This document shows, piece after piece, positions 36,424 to 49,081 of a DNA stretch of 64,000 nt. A program made the position numbers and the translations under genes. Under the pieces are notes generated by a model. The model was not told the origin of the DNA and did not search any database. It saw nothing but the letters and a program-made list of their open reading frames with translations. The first letter of the stretch is position 1. Each line of letters starts with the position of its first letter. Source of the DNA: Branchiostoma floridae (taxonomy: Eukaryota > Chordata > Leptocardii > Amphioxiformes > Branchiostomatidae); assembly GCF_000003815.2 (NCBI RefSeq), contig NC_049997.1, positions 13,486,913 through 13,550,912 on the forward strand. Reading direction: 5' to 3'.

Positions 36424-36523
36424 NNNNNNNNNNNNNNNNNNNNNNNNNNNNNNNNNNNNNNNNNNNNNNNNNNNNNNNNNNNNNNNNNNNNNNNNNNNNN
36501 NNNNNNNNNNNNNNNNNNNNNNN
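36424..36523. other. Assembly gap (100 N)
   Basis: A conventional 100 N gap that truncates the MITE fragment on its right. Confidence 1.
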
Positions 36524-36634
36524 AGGTCGCGGTAGCACCATGCACTGTTCGCAGTGTTATTAAGTTCGCGGTGAAGTGGCACCGCGAAAATTGCGAACAT
36601 AAAACCATTGCAAACATCTCTGCATTTACAGTAA
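36524..36634 (-). mobile_element. MITE fragment (TACTGTAAATG family)
   Basis: GCGGTGAAGTGGCACCGCGA and TCTGCATTTACAGTA match the ends and interior of the elements at 2151 and 38650. The left part lies in the gap. Related GTGCACGGTTTTCACGGTGA sequence at 36735-36840 is a further degraded piece. Confidence 0.6.
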
Positions 36635-37393
36635 ATGGGACTGAAAGTTTTTTGGACTCTTCCATTCTGAGCCAAATGTAGTTGTCATGTTCAGAATTGA
36701 ATACTGTAATTCCTGATTTTTTTAACCATACTTTAATGTGCACGGTTTTCACGGTGACGCCTGTAAAGTGAACTTATCATTACGGATAACAAATAATTCG
36801 TAGACTTTTTTACGCGCACCTGCTGTCACCGTGAACATTTAGTTCAGTGAACAAGTTCAAGTTTCTCAGTCAGTGAAAGTTTGGTACCAAGGAGACAAAG
36901 TGAATTACTGAATATAGAATACAAAAAGCCAGACAGGGACAGCACCAAAATCATGGCCTTCTTGGAGAAGGTAAAAATCAACAGCTTGCAATTTGGCATC
37001 AGTGAAAAAATAATAACCTGAGTCACATATTCGAAAAAACAAGAATAAAGTATTTGGAGCCTTGGATTGTCAAATACCCTTCCACACTCACAGGTGTGCA
37101 TATCAGGTATACATGTTGTTTGTCAGGTATTGAAGAAGAATGTGTTTAAGACTTAAGCCCACAGGCCACAAGCAAACTCTAATGACGGGTTGTGAGAAGA
37201 GCTGGTTATTGTCAAGTCTTCCCTTTGTCATTGAGACGTGCCGGGACTGTAGAGGGGTTTAGCGCGGGGACTGGGAACACAGCTGATTTGGCAGAGACAC
37301 AAACTGGCAAGAAAAGCCATTATCCTCGGAGCCTGGAGAGACGCACCCTTTTGCCCGGAGATGAAGTCAGCAGTGTGGAATGCCAGGTCCAGG

Positions 37394-37826
37394 NNNNNNN
37401 NNNNNNNNNNNNNNNNNNNNNNNNNNNNNNNNNNNNNNNNNNNNNNNNNNNNNNNNNNNNNNNNNNNNNNNNNNNNNNNNNNNNNNNNNNNNNNNNNNNN
37501 NNNNNNNNNNNNNNNNNNNNNNNNNNNNNNNNNNNNNNNNNNNNNNNNNNNNNNNNNNNNNNNNNNNNNNNNNNNNNNNNNNNNNNNNNNNNNNNNNNNN
37601 NNNNNNNNNNNNNNNNNNNNNNNNNNNNNNNNNNNNNNNNNNNNNNNNNNNNNNNNNNNNNNNNNNNNNNNNNNNNNNNNNNNNNNNNNNNNNNNNNNNN
37701 NNNNNNNNNNNNNNNNNNNNNNNNNNNNNNNNNNNNNNNNNNNNNNNNNNNNNNNNNNNNNNNNNNNNNNNNNNNNNNNNNNNNNNNNNNNNNNNNNNNN
37801 NNNNNNNNNNNNNNNNNNNNNNNNNN
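37394..37826. other. Assembly gap (433 N)
   Basis: Unsequenced. The flanks (36845-37393 and 37827-38640) show no recognisable gene, so ORFs spanning the N run have no support. Confidence 1.
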
Positions 37827-38649
37827 AAAGGTGTACATAATGTATGAGGTTTTGGGGGGAAAATTGGCAGAGTGGATGGGGAAGAATGTAGCAGACAGGC
37901 TGTGGATATGGTCTATATATTCATCAATGAAATTTTATTTTACTTACATACATGTATCACCACCACAAACAAACCAACCACCGGAGCGGTTTTCAATGAA
38001 ACATAGCACGATAAGATAAGAAAATCTGCGTTCTCGGATAAGGGTGCAAAGTGAGATGAACTAAACATGAACTAAAGTAAAAGTAAAGTGAACCACATTG
38101 AAATTTGCACTCCTTCAGAGAATTCTTGTCTTCCGTCCAGTTAAACTTTACTCACAGTTGGCAGAACCCACCTACTCTGGATCTCATTCCAGCTCTGTTT
38201 AATGATGTAACTCAAACTCACACTTATTCACAACTGAAGCCTACACTGTTCCCAAAATAGGTTCAACACAGCTTTGAATGCAAAATATTTTATGCCTGGC
38301 CCTCAAAACACCCCTTTTGAATTGAAACGTAAATTTTGCAAAAAAATTTTGAATTGCAAAAATATGTATACTCTTTTTTTTTTAATAGTTTAAATGTTTT
38401 TGATAGCTATGTCTTAAGAATCCAGTCTTAAAAGATATTCCCTACTCAAGGACAAACCCATTCATTTTCTTGGATCTTGGATTTTTGCTTAAGATAACAC
38501 TGGACCCACAAAGCTGTCATGTCAGCGTCGTTAATGTTTCAAACAATGAATTTTTATTTGGAACTCGATTGATATATAAACTATAACTATAACACTTGAC
38601 TAGTGGGAGGACTTTCTTCAACTGTTGATGCCAAAAACACATTTTGAGA

Positions 38650-38870
38650 TTACTGTAAATGCAGAAATTTTCACGTCGGTTTAATGTTCGCGGTTTTCGC
38701 AATGGTCACTTCACTGCAAACTTAAAACACCGCGAACATGTTTCCATGGTAGTATGAGACTACAGTGCATGGTGCTCCTGCGAATTTAAAACCACTGCAA
38801 AAAGTCCATTTTCCCGCTACTGCGAATTTAAATCCCCGCAAACTTAAATGCATTTTCAATAATTACAGTA
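38650..38870 (+). mobile_element. MITE (TACTGTAAATG / ATTACAGTA termini), most complete copy
   Basis: About 220 bp with terminal TTACTGTAAATGC and ATTACAGTA and an interior of mirrored TTCGCGGTTTTCGC and CTGCGAATTTAAA words. It is the best-preserved member of the family also seen at 2151 and 36524. Confidence 0.75.
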
Positions 38871-39118
38871 CTTCGTGCCATGAATTGTACAGGTATTTTT
38901 TTTTATCATACAGAAAATGAAGCAGTGAATTTAATCCGAGAATGTGAAAAAAAATTGAATTGTTGTCACCTATTACTTGTATTATTATATCTCTATGCCG
39001 ACTACTCAGTAACTATAACCTTTTCTTGTTTTTCAGATAATTTCCTACTATGTGGACCTGAAGTTAATATCGAGGTAGGGTATCACTTGCTATATTATTA
39101 TATACTGATGTTCTAAGC

Positions 39119-39548
39119 TAGCCTGGGTACCATCCAGATAGTAGTTCGCTCCTATGTTTGCTTCTGCTATCCATCTGGAGACGTGCACATTCAAATCGTT
39201 TGGTGCTAACGTCAGTTAATGAGCGAATCAAGGTTCTAGAGCACTTGTTCAATGACAACAGGCTCTCCTGCAAGCAGACGGAGGGCTTGTCTGGTGTTGG
39301 AATGCCTGTTCGAACGATCGCTTGAGCCCATTCCATAATTCGCTCATGTGGAGACCAATCAGCGCCTGCGTCCAAAATTTGGACGATTCCAGACGTTAAG
39401 ATGGTCCGCGTCCCCAGACGGAAACACAGAGAAGCGACTGTATATAGTGTATATAGTATATACTATAGTGAATGTCAGAGGTAGAAGTGACTGTATAAAG
39501 TATATAATGAACGCAGAGCGAACTACTTTCCGGATGGTACCCAGGCTA
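39119..39548. mobile_element. 430 bp MITE with 9 bp target duplication (MULE-like)
   Basis: The ends TAGCCTGGGTACCATCC and GGATGGTACCCAGGCTA are perfect inverted repeats, and the similarity extends inward to the AGTAGTTCGCT word. GTTCTAAGC occurs immediately before (39110-39118) and after (39549-39557). A 9 bp duplication is characteristic of Mutator-like elements; hAT elements make 8 bp. No transposase is encoded. Confidence 0.82.
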
Positions 39549-39988
39549 GTTCTAAGCCAGTATTCTGTATATTTCTGCGCAATACCGCTGGTTGGAAAAA
39601 AATCTGTGAGCGGGGGTCCAGTCCCAGCTCAGACATGTTGTGAAGGATTGCACTCTTCATTTTGGATGGTGACATGGTAACGAGGTTTCAAAACTACTAG
39701 TACTACAGAAAGATCAAAAGTTGGGATATTTGGTCGCTGTGAATTTGAATCTAACAAACCTGTTAAAAAAGTGATTGAAGAGTTTTGTAGTAAAGTTGAG
39801 TCACCGAATGAGTAATACACACTCACCTAGCAACAGGGAATGTGCTGTGGTCACACAACTTACAACTTTATGCAGTCATGTCAGGAGGTGGGATTTTTCT
39901 TCATACTTGACTATAGTGTCATCAGAGGTATAGTAGGGTGTGCCAGTACATAGCATTGCTCACTATGGAAAGATTTTAATTGATATCA

Positions 39989-40529
39989 NNNNNNNNNNNN
40001 NNNNNNNNNNNNNNNNNNNNNNNNNNNNNNNNNNNNNNNNNNNNNNNNNNNNNNNNNNNNNNNNNNNNNNNNNNNNNNNNNNNNNNNNNNNNNNNNNNNN
40101 NNNNNNNNNNNNNNNNNNNNNNNNNNNNNNNNNNNNNNNNNNNNNNNNNNNNNNNNNNNNNNNNNNNNNNNNNNNNNNNNNNNNNNNNNNNNNNNNNNNN
40201 NNNNNNNNNNNNNNNNNNNNNNNNNNNNNNNNNNNNNNNNNNNNNNNNNNNNNNNNNNNNNNNNNNNNNNNNNNNNNNNNNNNNNNNNNNNNNNNNNNNN
40301 NNNNNNNNNNNNNNNNNNNNNNNNNNNNNNNNNNNNNNNNNNNNNNNNNNNNNNNNNNNNNNNNNNNNNNNNNNNNNNNNNNNNNNNNNNNNNNNNNNNN
40401 NNNNNNNNNNNNNNNNNNNNNNNNNNNNNNNNNNNNNNNNNNNNNNNNNNNNNNNNNNNNNNNNNNNNNNNNNNNNNNNNNNNNNNNNNNNNNNNNNNNN
40501 NNNNNNNNNNNNNNNNNNNNNNNNNNNNN
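39989..40529. other. Assembly gap (541 N)
   Basis: Unsequenced. It lies upstream of the LDLa gene and could hide some of its 5' exons. Confidence 1.
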
Positions 40530-41597
40530 CATGCAATACAGTATGCAATTAGACAGAAATTGTTGGTACTAATAATAATATTTAAAAAAAAGATGTTTGT
40601 TTTTCCTCTGGAAGTAGAGGTGGGCATGAGTTTGTCTTTCCTGGAATCGAAGGTGAATCATATTCCTGAGAAGTTGGAAGGTGGGCGTGGTTTTGTTTAC
40701 ATTGAGTGGGCGTCGGCTTGTTTTAGCCATATTTCCAGTCTCTGTCATCACTGGGGTGGGTCACCTTTTTTGGCAGGAAGGAAGGAAGTGGGGGAGGGGT
40801 CCCTGCTCGTTAGGTGCTGCTCATTAGGTCGCTAACGCGTTGTCTGATGTGGGCACAGCGGTCAACTGTGGAATGGGGCAGTGTCCTGGTAAAATCAGGT
40901 TGTTTTGCAGGGACTTTAAGCCATAGTTTTGTGGCAGGAGTGGAAAGGACTCTTTCCTGGTGTATTTTGAGTCTGTGGTAGAAACATTTCTATTGGACAG
41001 ACGAGTGCTGTAGTAGTGCCATGGAAATACATGGTGTTGTAGTAATTCTCTTACATACATTTAGGATTCCAGTTACTGTGTCATTGACCTGCCTGCCAGT
41101 TGGGCATTTTTGGGCCGCCTTATTTGAGAGGTGGACACCTTTTACTGTGTTTTATGTTGGTTGTAAAAATGACAACATTGACCCAAAATGGCTGTAACTG
41201 TGTCCATAACTACACGTGCAGTTCGTAATATTGGTTTTTTTACTTATTCTAGATTAACTGGCAAAGACAATTCCCCTGTTAACATGATATTGAAATTCCT
41301 TTGTATTTGAAAGTGCCGACATAAAAACTTAGCGAGAAGCTAGAAAACAACATGAAGTTACTGGACAGGGTGGAAAACTTTAATCTGACTACCTTTAATC
41401 AATACAAACATTTAGTTTATTGTATAGACGAATTTTACAAACAACAAAATTTGAGACCTAAGGCAACACTTATTCATTTTTTTTTGTACTCAGACATTTC
41501 TGAGAAAAAAAATGAACAGGCAGTCTAGACGAAATTATGGCTCAGTCAGTCAGTGTGACGAAAACTTGAATCTGCCTACAGTCACTCACAGACACCA

Positions 41598-41965
41598 GGG
41601 CTCAAAATACTTTTTTTTGCATACCTGCACTGGTGCAGCTAACATTAAAAACTACCTGCACCAGACAAATTTTACCTGCACCACTCTGAATTTGGGAAGT
41701 ATGGATCATACTAAAATTGTTTAGGAACCATTGCTATTTTTTCTTTTATACTTTATAGGTGGTAACAGACAATGCAGCTAATAACAATCCATATGCACCT
41801 ACAAATGTACATCATAGGACATATAACATAAAACCAAGGAGGTTTTAATTAAAACCCAGTACATGGACCAGTACAGGTTAGGTGCAGGTAGACACCAGAG
41901 ATACCTGCACAGCTCCAATTTTACTTGCACTAACATGCATATGCAGGTGGTATTTCGAGCCCTGG
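41598..41965. mobile_element. MITE with CAGGGCTC / GAGCCCTG termini
   Basis: CAGGGCTCAAAATAC on the left faces GTATTTCGAGCCCTG on the right, and ACCTGCAC words occur on both inner sides in mirrored order. CAGGG ends are common in hAT elements, but no 8 bp target duplication is visible, so the class is tentative. Confidence 0.6.
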
Positions 41966-42089
41966 ATACTGTGTGCAGCAAGGTTGAAGCCTCTGTGAGT
42001 ACATACATGTAGTTTCATCAGGTTGGCACAATGTAAATAACAGCTGATGTTTCCATGAGGATTTATGACAGATGGTCCGGTAAACATTG

Positions 42090-42189
42090 NNNNNNNNNNN
42101 NNNNNNNNNNNNNNNNNNNNNNNNNNNNNNNNNNNNNNNNNNNNNNNNNNNNNNNNNNNNNNNNNNNNNNNNNNNNNNNNNNNNNNNNN
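42090..42189. other. Assembly gap (100 N)
   Basis: A conventional gap upstream of the first visible exon of the LDLa gene. Confidence 1.
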
Positions 42190-42303
42190 CCCAGACATAT
42201 GCTAATTTCGAATTCAGCGTCATATACTTGACGTTATAAAAGATTGCATATTTACTTCCGATTTTCAACGAATTAACCTTTCATAACTTGCTCATTTTTG
42301 CAG

Positions 42304-43890
42304 GTCTCGGCTTGTGTCCACTGGAACACATCGGCCCGGGCTTCATGCAGCCGCAGTTTAAGTGTGCGAACGGCCGCTGTATCCACGCTGAACTGGAATG
42401 TGACGGGATCAACAACTGTGGTAAACAACTATTTTCACTTGTAGTCATTCTTAAAATCTCTCGGCACTGTTTCAACGTGCAATGGAAGGATAATAATGCT
42501 TTGTTCCGACTGAATTCCTTAATGTAACTTATCATGTCAGTTCAAACAAGAGGTAGACAGGTACCTATCTAAATCATTTGTCAAGCGTAAACCTTCAGAT
42601 GTTTCTTGTAATCCCTTTTGTTTCTCGTTAATAGTTGAAATGGCAGTTCAAAATTTGATGCTACGCCCTATTGTTTCTTCCGAACACTACTGAGATGATT
42701 TTGCAGTGAAATTGAAAAAGATCGATCTGTTGCTCACTGACACGCTGATATGCTGTTAATCTGTACTCCAGGTGATTCCAGTGACGAGTCGAACCTGGAC
42801 CACCAGACGAACTGTGACCGGCTGAAGGACCCTCCTGGAAACAGAACGGACCTGCCCCATGCCCAAGGTACTCTCACTACTCAACAGGAATACGATGTTG
42901 TCTCCCTCCTGGAAGCTTCAAATTCGCCATCATGTACTCGAAAGCATATTGCGGTCTACATGGTCCTTGGTTCTATATCGTTCATGTGTACAGAACCCTG
43001 CATGTTGCGTTGATAAGTGTTAGGCATTCGGGTAAACAATATTCAATCTCTATAAATGGATAATATTTGTAAATTACGTTCGGACGTTTTGGGTGACAGC
43101 TATAGCTTACCTTCAAATTCAATGTCACTAGAATGAGCTGGCAGAGCGTGTTAAAACTAGAATATGTTGTTGCATGGAAACAATGAAAGCAGATTGGAGC
43201 AAAGCAAAGAACAAAGTTTAACGTATATCCATTTGACTTTATCTATTCATAATGCGATTGTTAGTGTTTATGTTTCCGCCCTCTCTTCCCCCAGTGAGCG
43301 AAGTTCATCGTCCTAGCAACTTCCCCACCACCCTGAGTGCGCATGACCAAGAGGCCACGTACGGCGGGCACGGGCTGAGTAACGGAGCCATCGTCGCCAT
43401 CGTCATCATCGCTTTCGTCTCGGTGGGAATCATCATCTTCGCCGCCGCCGTGCGCTACACACGGTTCCGCGACAAATTCCAAGGAGGCGCTACTCAGAGG
43501 AGTATAGACTACGAGTACACAGAGAGCCCAGCGTACGAGCCGTCCGAGAGGGTGGCTCGGCTGGTGATACGGGACGGGAGAGCCATCATCACTCGGGGGT
43601 ACATCCCCACACACAGCGTCGGGAGTACTAGTACCAGTGCCACGGATGACCGGGCGGCCTCTACACACACCTTGAACGGAGACTGTTCTAACGCAGCAAA
43701 CTCCCAGGCAAACGGCCACGTGGTGCTACCGACAAGATCTGGTAGTGATAAACCAAGTTTACAGCCGTTGCTAGGAGACCGAAAGGGAAGCGACAGTGAC
43801 GGTTCACTGCTGCCCTCCTACCCGCCCCCTCCTTATGCAGACCTGTATCATCAAGTCTATGATCGCACACTAGATTCCTCAGCTGTATAA
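42304..43890 (+). CDS. LDL-receptor class A domain single-pass membrane protein, 3' half
   Basis: Three exons are visible: 42304-42420, 42772-42867 and 43295-43890 (stop TAA). All junctions are phase 1 and GT-AG. The first two encode one LDLa module: Cys, then FKCANGRCI, then CDGINNC, split before GDSSDE and a last Cys. These acidic residues bind calcium in the family. The last exon has a transmembrane segment (AIVAIVIIAFVSVGIIIFAA) followed by a ~150-residue cytoplasmic tail with a PPPPY motif near the end, the type of site that recruits WW domains of NEDD4-family ubiquitin ligases. The plan resembles LDLRAD3 and LDLRAD4, but similarity outside the LDLa module is too weak to assign either. 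The 5' exons are missing upstream, possibly in the gaps at 42090 or 39989. Confidence 0.82.
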
Positions 43891-44022
43891 CACCAGGCTT
43901 GGATAGCACGAAGTTTTGTAAATATAATTATTGTACATTTGAGTGTACATATCTGTATATGTTGCTGTGTTAACATATTTACGTGAATTTATAATATTGA
44001 TATCAATTTTATTGAAATTTGG

Positions 44023-44028
44023 AATAAA
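44023..44028 (+). terminator. Polyadenylation signal of the LDLa gene
   Basis: AATAAA lies 133 bases after the stop codon, in AT-rich 3' UTR sequence. No competing signal lies closer. Confidence 0.7.
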
Positions 44029-44618
44029 ACTGCAATCATTTCTGTTTCAACAATACCTCGTCATGATGTCTTGTTTCTTTCGTGTTTAATAGAAAATGTA
44101 AAAGGGCAGAATTGTTCTGTCTAAAACAATACCCCACTAGTAGAATAAAGGAATAGCCCACACCATAGTTCAAAGACCCATCTTTGAATCAATATCTCGA
44201 TCGGATCCAATGAAAACATAGACTTAAAACACGCATTAATGTAAAATCTTATGTCTCTTTATTGAATTCATTTGGCATTTGTACCGAAAGACCATGTACT
44301 ACGGTGCTCAGAACCGTTTGATGAAAACAAGTGTCCACAGCACATCATGAACCCCTCATAGTACAGTAGCTGTCCATAGTACAGTACAATAGCGCTTCCT
44401 TGGAACTCATAATGGTACTACAGCATTAGATGAGGTAGTTAAGTACCGCAGTTCCAAACATTTTCGCACACGAATGTAACAACTTCAAATGCAATTTGTA
44501 ATCATCAGAATGCTCAAATCAGTAAATGAGGATAATGACAACAATTCTGGCACAATATTACAAAATCATCAGCATATTATATTTCTTGCAAACATTGGTC
44601 ACAGTTTCTGCATGTTTC

Positions 44619-47600
44619 CTAGAAGCTGAGGATCTTCTTGTCCCGCAGAAATTCCCCTCTGGGACTGCTCACATTGGGAGGGAGCAAGGCCAGGTAGATT
44701 GGTGTTTCAGCTCCTGCAAGTAAAAGTCTCTTTCAACAGATATAGCTTCATCTAGTTTTAATAGCTTCTCCCTGTTGACTCAGGCTTTAACCAGTACAAT
44801 TTTGGTGAGTGATTTAGCCAACAAAGGTTTATTTAAACATTATCCTGACAGGAACACAAAACCACAGTCTGGAGGTGTCATCACAAGCCTGCTTGTCTAC
44901 AGGAAAACACAGCCTACAATCAAAAGACAGCTTACAATCAAAAATTTTGCAAGCAGTAAATCTTGGACTGAGAAGTAAATTTTGAGTTGATGGCTGGGAA
45001 TATGACATCGCGAGAGTCGCAGATTCTTCTCTTGTTCTTTACATACCTGCACCTTACATAAATGTGTCCTTAACTAACCTTTGTCCACTGATCTTCCTGC
45101 ATTAGGACCTCCCATGTCTGTTCTCACCCAGCCTGGGCATACCTGGGAGATAAAAAAACAGAATCAAGAAAAAAGCCAACACTGAAATAAATAGACTGAA
45201 TCTCACTCCACCAGGTCATACCAATGGCAGAGAACAGATGCAGACAGAGAAGCCTTGTGAAAATTTTTGGCTTGATGCACCAGGTGCAAGAGGATGAGTG
45301 ATTGATTGATTGATTGAGTAAGTGAATGAGTGAGTGAGTGTGTGAGCCTGAATAAACAGTTGTTTGTGTTTGTTGCATCGATTAAGTAAGTACTAGTAAG
45401 TTACATTGTCACATAAAACACTACCATATCACCGCAGATGTAAGAAAATCCCTAATACATGTACTTTGTTGTATAAAATCATATGTACATGATACTATAC
45501 CAGACTAAAAGAACCTTACATATGTAGAGCAATTCATGTACATCAGGTATTGTTACAGATAATCCATGCAAAGTGATAAGGACAAAGTCCTTACAGCATT
45601 GACAACAATGTCTGCTGCTGGATCAGCATCAAACTGCCTCTGCTGCACCATACTCAGGGCTGTCGCACCCATTTTGGACACACGGTACGCTGTGGGAAAT
45701 AAACAGGATATGCTGATTATTTCCTTTGAAAGTGATGTTTAGGTTACTGTAATTCAAGTACATGTTGGTATGTAATCTCAACAGAGCCCATAACACCATA
45801 GCACTAGGCTTCAAATATACTTTGATAGTCATTCAAATATGTCCTTCTCATGCTTATAACCTCCCAAATTATACAGAATAATGTATGAGAAAACAAAACT
45901 TACCCAGTGGCTCCATCTTCCATCCTTTCTCTTCATGCACACCTGATTTCACATCACTAGATACACAAACATTTGTTAGAAAAAGTTGTGCTTGAAATTT
46001 CTGTACAATGAACAAAGTACTAGTAATACATATTATCAAATGAATTATGTCTTTGTTGTTTAGTTATATACTATTGACTTCACTGTCCATCCTGTACACT
46101 AGTACCATATACATTTCTGTGGCACTGCTGAAATCAACAAGCCATCAAGTTGAAAGTGGTGCAATGTTTCCAACTGGTAACTGAATTCCATCATTCCTGC
46201 CTTCTTTTTTTCCTTCCTTCTTTCTTTCCTCTATTCCCCATCTTTACCTGACAAACTGCTCCATCATCTGGACCAGCTCCTCTTCAGTCAGCTGTTTTGA
46301 TTGGAAGGTCTGTCTGCGTTCAGGGGTGACGTAAGACAGGTCTCCCAACCCGCTGCTAACATTCACAATTCTGATGGGAAAACAATGCAAATATATACTT
46401 ATTGGTGTGGTGTGTGTGTTCAGGTCTTGATGGGTCCCGAAAACAATTAGATTTTTGGCCTCCTAGTAGCTTCCTGTTTTGATAACTCGAGATCTGGAAA
46501 TGCTTTGGTCATGATTTTTGAGTGGTAAATAGTTCTTGTTTGTTTTCAGATATATGTCTTGGGTTACAGGGAACAGAATCTATAGCTTTGAGGACACTTA
46601 TCACAGAGTAAAGTAACATTGTACCTGGCATGAGGTTTCAGCAGTGGCATCAACGCCTTGGTAAGATTCAGGAGACCAAAGAAGTTGATTCCCATGGTAA
46701 CCTCAACTTGTTCCACCAAAGGTGTGGGATTGCTACGCTGTAACAAATGAATGTGCGGATGTATGGGTATGAGTAGGACATGCATAGTAACACATGAAAA
46801 ATATTGGTCTGGGTACTAGATAGTTTGTACCTCCAGTAGTGTTCCGTACCCCCTGTAGTGTCCGTATCCCCTGTAGTGTCTGAACCCCCTGTAGTGCCTG
46901 TGCCCCCTGTATCGCCTGTACCCCTCTGTATTGCCCATAACCCCAATAGTATCTGTACCAGCAGTAGTGTTCATAGTTTTCTTTTCTTTTACTAAGTCAG
47001 AGAAGCAGAATTTTAGTTTCACATTTCTGTTGACACATGACTCGGCAGGATTTGTTGACACATGACTAAGCAGAGTTTAAGTTGCACTGACCACCAAGCT
47101 ACATTACATTTACATCATCATGTTACATAATGTTCTACCTTGTATCCTTATCAATATCCATACCATGTCTGACCAGTGTGGACCAAATTGAGGAGAGAGA
47201 AAGAACCATGGCCTCACCCCATACATCACCCCAGCATTGTTCACCAGCACATCCAGCCCTTGGTGCTCTTTTTCAAGGTGTTGTTTGAACCTGTGGATGC
47301 TATCCAGCGACAAGACGTCTAGTTGGTGGAACCTGGGCTGACATCCCTGCTCATTCAACTCCTTCACTGCTTCCTGTCCTTTGCTCTCATCTCTAGCTGC
47401 ACAACAGGATAAAGTTACACTTAGATTTCTGTTCCATCCCATTCATCTGGCTACCATCATTGGCATCAATATGAAAATCTAGCTGACATGACATAGTATT
47501 TGAAATGCTTGGAGGATAAAGAGTACATACATGTAGATGGTAGCATAAGATATATAATAGCTGGCAGAGGAGTGTATATACTACATGTATATGGCTACCT

Positions 47601-48674
47601 CCTAGACCGGCTTCACTCCTCTGCCAGCTTTTGATACTATCTTATGCTAACGTAGGATGTGCTTGGAGATTATATAGATGATACATGTACATGTCTTAAT
47701 TTACACACTGCAAAACTCAACAGTTCAGCATCTGCAATACTTACCAGTGAGGTACACTGTCCCATCAAACTGCTTGCACAGTCCCTTGACTATGGCTAAG
47801 CCGATACCCTTGTTTGCTCCTGTAACCTGTGTTTATACAAACAACAAAAATGCAACGTTTAAACCTACTGCACAAATAAGTTTTTTGTTAATTAGCATGC
47901 AGATACTATTATCAACTAGAAATGCTCCAGTTTCCATGAAATTGCAGGATTTTTTCTTAAGGGGAACAAAGAAAAATCCTGCAAAAAGAAATAATAAAAC
48001 CTGAGTGTCAAATGTATGATGCCCTGTTCGCAAGATGAAAATGTTGTAACGTTACATAGAAGATATAACGTTATGTTAAAAAAAAAAAAAGATAAGAAAA
48101 GTCCCTCAGGTGGGACACAAACCTAATAGTTGCTGACAGAAAAAATAAAAAGAACAGGCCTGAAACATATAATAGATGTAACTTATTTTAGATAGTGGTG
48201 AGCACATTTCTGTTGACACATGACTCGGCAGGATTTCTTGACACATGACTCAGCAGGATTTGTTGACACATGACTAAGCAGAATAAGTTGCACTGACCAC
48301 CAGTGTAGCTACATTTATAATGTTAACGTTACATAATGTTCTACCACAGCTTTGTAACACAACCACAGTCCTCCAGCGGCCAAATGTCCCATTCCCCATC
48401 ATGACTATCGATGATATGTTGGTACTGGGTGGCCATCGGCACCGACTTTAACAGACTATGATGGTCCAGGAGCGAAAGTTGAATGAAGGTTGAGATACCC
48501 GGAAGTGAGAGAATATTGACGGGACAAGGCATAAATTCATTAAAAACAGCAAAACCAATGAGCTCTCAAAAATAGAGCGTATTTCCCTATCAAGCTATTC
48601 TACAGATCAATCGGAAAGAAACTGTCAAGCATGTTAACTGCTTGGGACGGACTTACCACAGCAACTCGACTCAT
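44619..48674 (-). CDS. CBR1-like: Carbonyl reductase (NADPH), CBR1-type short-chain dehydrogenase
   Basis: A complete nine-exon gene of 273 residues: 48674-48657, 47826-47745, 47396-47218, 46737-46625, 46370-46248, 45956-45904, 45689-45595, 45142-45079 and 44713-44619. Every junction is GT-AG and in phase. The protein starts MSRVAV and has the Rossmann cofactor motif TGANKGIG, then RFHQLD, the structural NNAG, the catalytic serine in VNVSSG, the catalytic YRVSK, and CPGWVRTDM after it. Length and segment order match CBR1/CBR3, about 277 residues in vertebrates. Such enzymes reduce quinones and other carbonyls with NADPH in the cytosol. An arginine soon after the TGxxxGIG strand (ARDESKG) fits NADP preference. 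It shares its upstream region with ATRIP, transcribed away on the other strand. Confidence 0.93.
46835..46975. repeat. 18 bp minisatellite (TAGTGTCCGTATCCCCTG) in the carbonyl reductase intron
   Basis: About seven units of TAGTGTCCGTATCCCCTG lie in the intron between exons 3 and 4. As the unit is a multiple of three, one frame stays open on the minus strand (Gly/Thr-rich), which is not coding. Confidence 0.9.
48206..48350. repeat. Local duplicate of 47023-47140
   Basis: The words ACATTTCTGTTGACACATGA, GGATTTGTTGACACATGACT and GTTGCACTGACCACCA occur in both places in the same order, 1.2 kb apart in two introns of the carbonyl reductase gene. The copy here has an extra internal repeat of GACTCRGCAGGATT. 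Confidence 0.75.
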
Positions 48675-49081
48675 CTTGACTTGGTGCGCTTTGAAGCTTT
48701 CGTAGCTATGTCTCTGTCAGAGGTCAACTTTTGGAAGAAACGATTCAATGAAGAAGGGGACGTTTTTGTAAGTAATAAAATAGTACAAAACAAGAAAAGT
48801 GTAACATGATATATACAATTAAATATATTTATAGCTACTACATGTATATTGTTATTACTATGTTTGAGGTATTAGTTTGCCGAAAATTGTCTATTCAGAT
48901 GTACACAAAATACCCCGTTTTCCATAATAGACTGGCCCTATTCTGATATCGCGAGATTTCCCGTCAGTCCGAGAGTTCACATTTCAGATGAAAAATGGCG
49001 GCAGAAGTTTCTGATTGACTACACAACTCTTGCGATTATCTGCTTTGCAGGGTTGTAGAGTCGTTGTTGATGGCTTAGCAG
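48675..49081. promoter_or_regulatory. Shared upstream region of the carbonyl reductase and ATRIP genes
   Basis: The minus-strand start codon is at 48674. A plus-strand 5' untranslated exon of ATRIP is suggested by a donor at 49082 (TTAGCAG then GTAAGAAG). The ~400 bp between is the only place for both promoters. No TATA box is obvious. Inferred from geometry; transcription starts are not known. Confidence 0.5.

Noticed and set aside
37192-38019. A 275-codon ORF.
   Set aside because: Most of it is the 433 N gap; no splice or domain evidence in the sequenced ends. The same holds for the ORFs across 39989-40529 and 3674-4036.
39032-39076. A 36 bp exon-like piece between TTTTTCAG and GTAGGG, reading NFLLCGPEVNIE.
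   Set aside because: Could belong upstream in the LDLa gene, but its phase does not match the next visible exon and a gap intervenes, so it is unsupported.
43261-43719. A 152-codon minus-strand ORF.
   Set aside because: Antisense shadow of the LDLa gene's last exon, which has clear membrane and tail features.
46564-47061. Gly/Thr-rich ORFs on the minus strand.
   Set aside because: They read through the 18 bp minisatellite in a carbonyl reductase intron; only 46625-46737 is a real exon.
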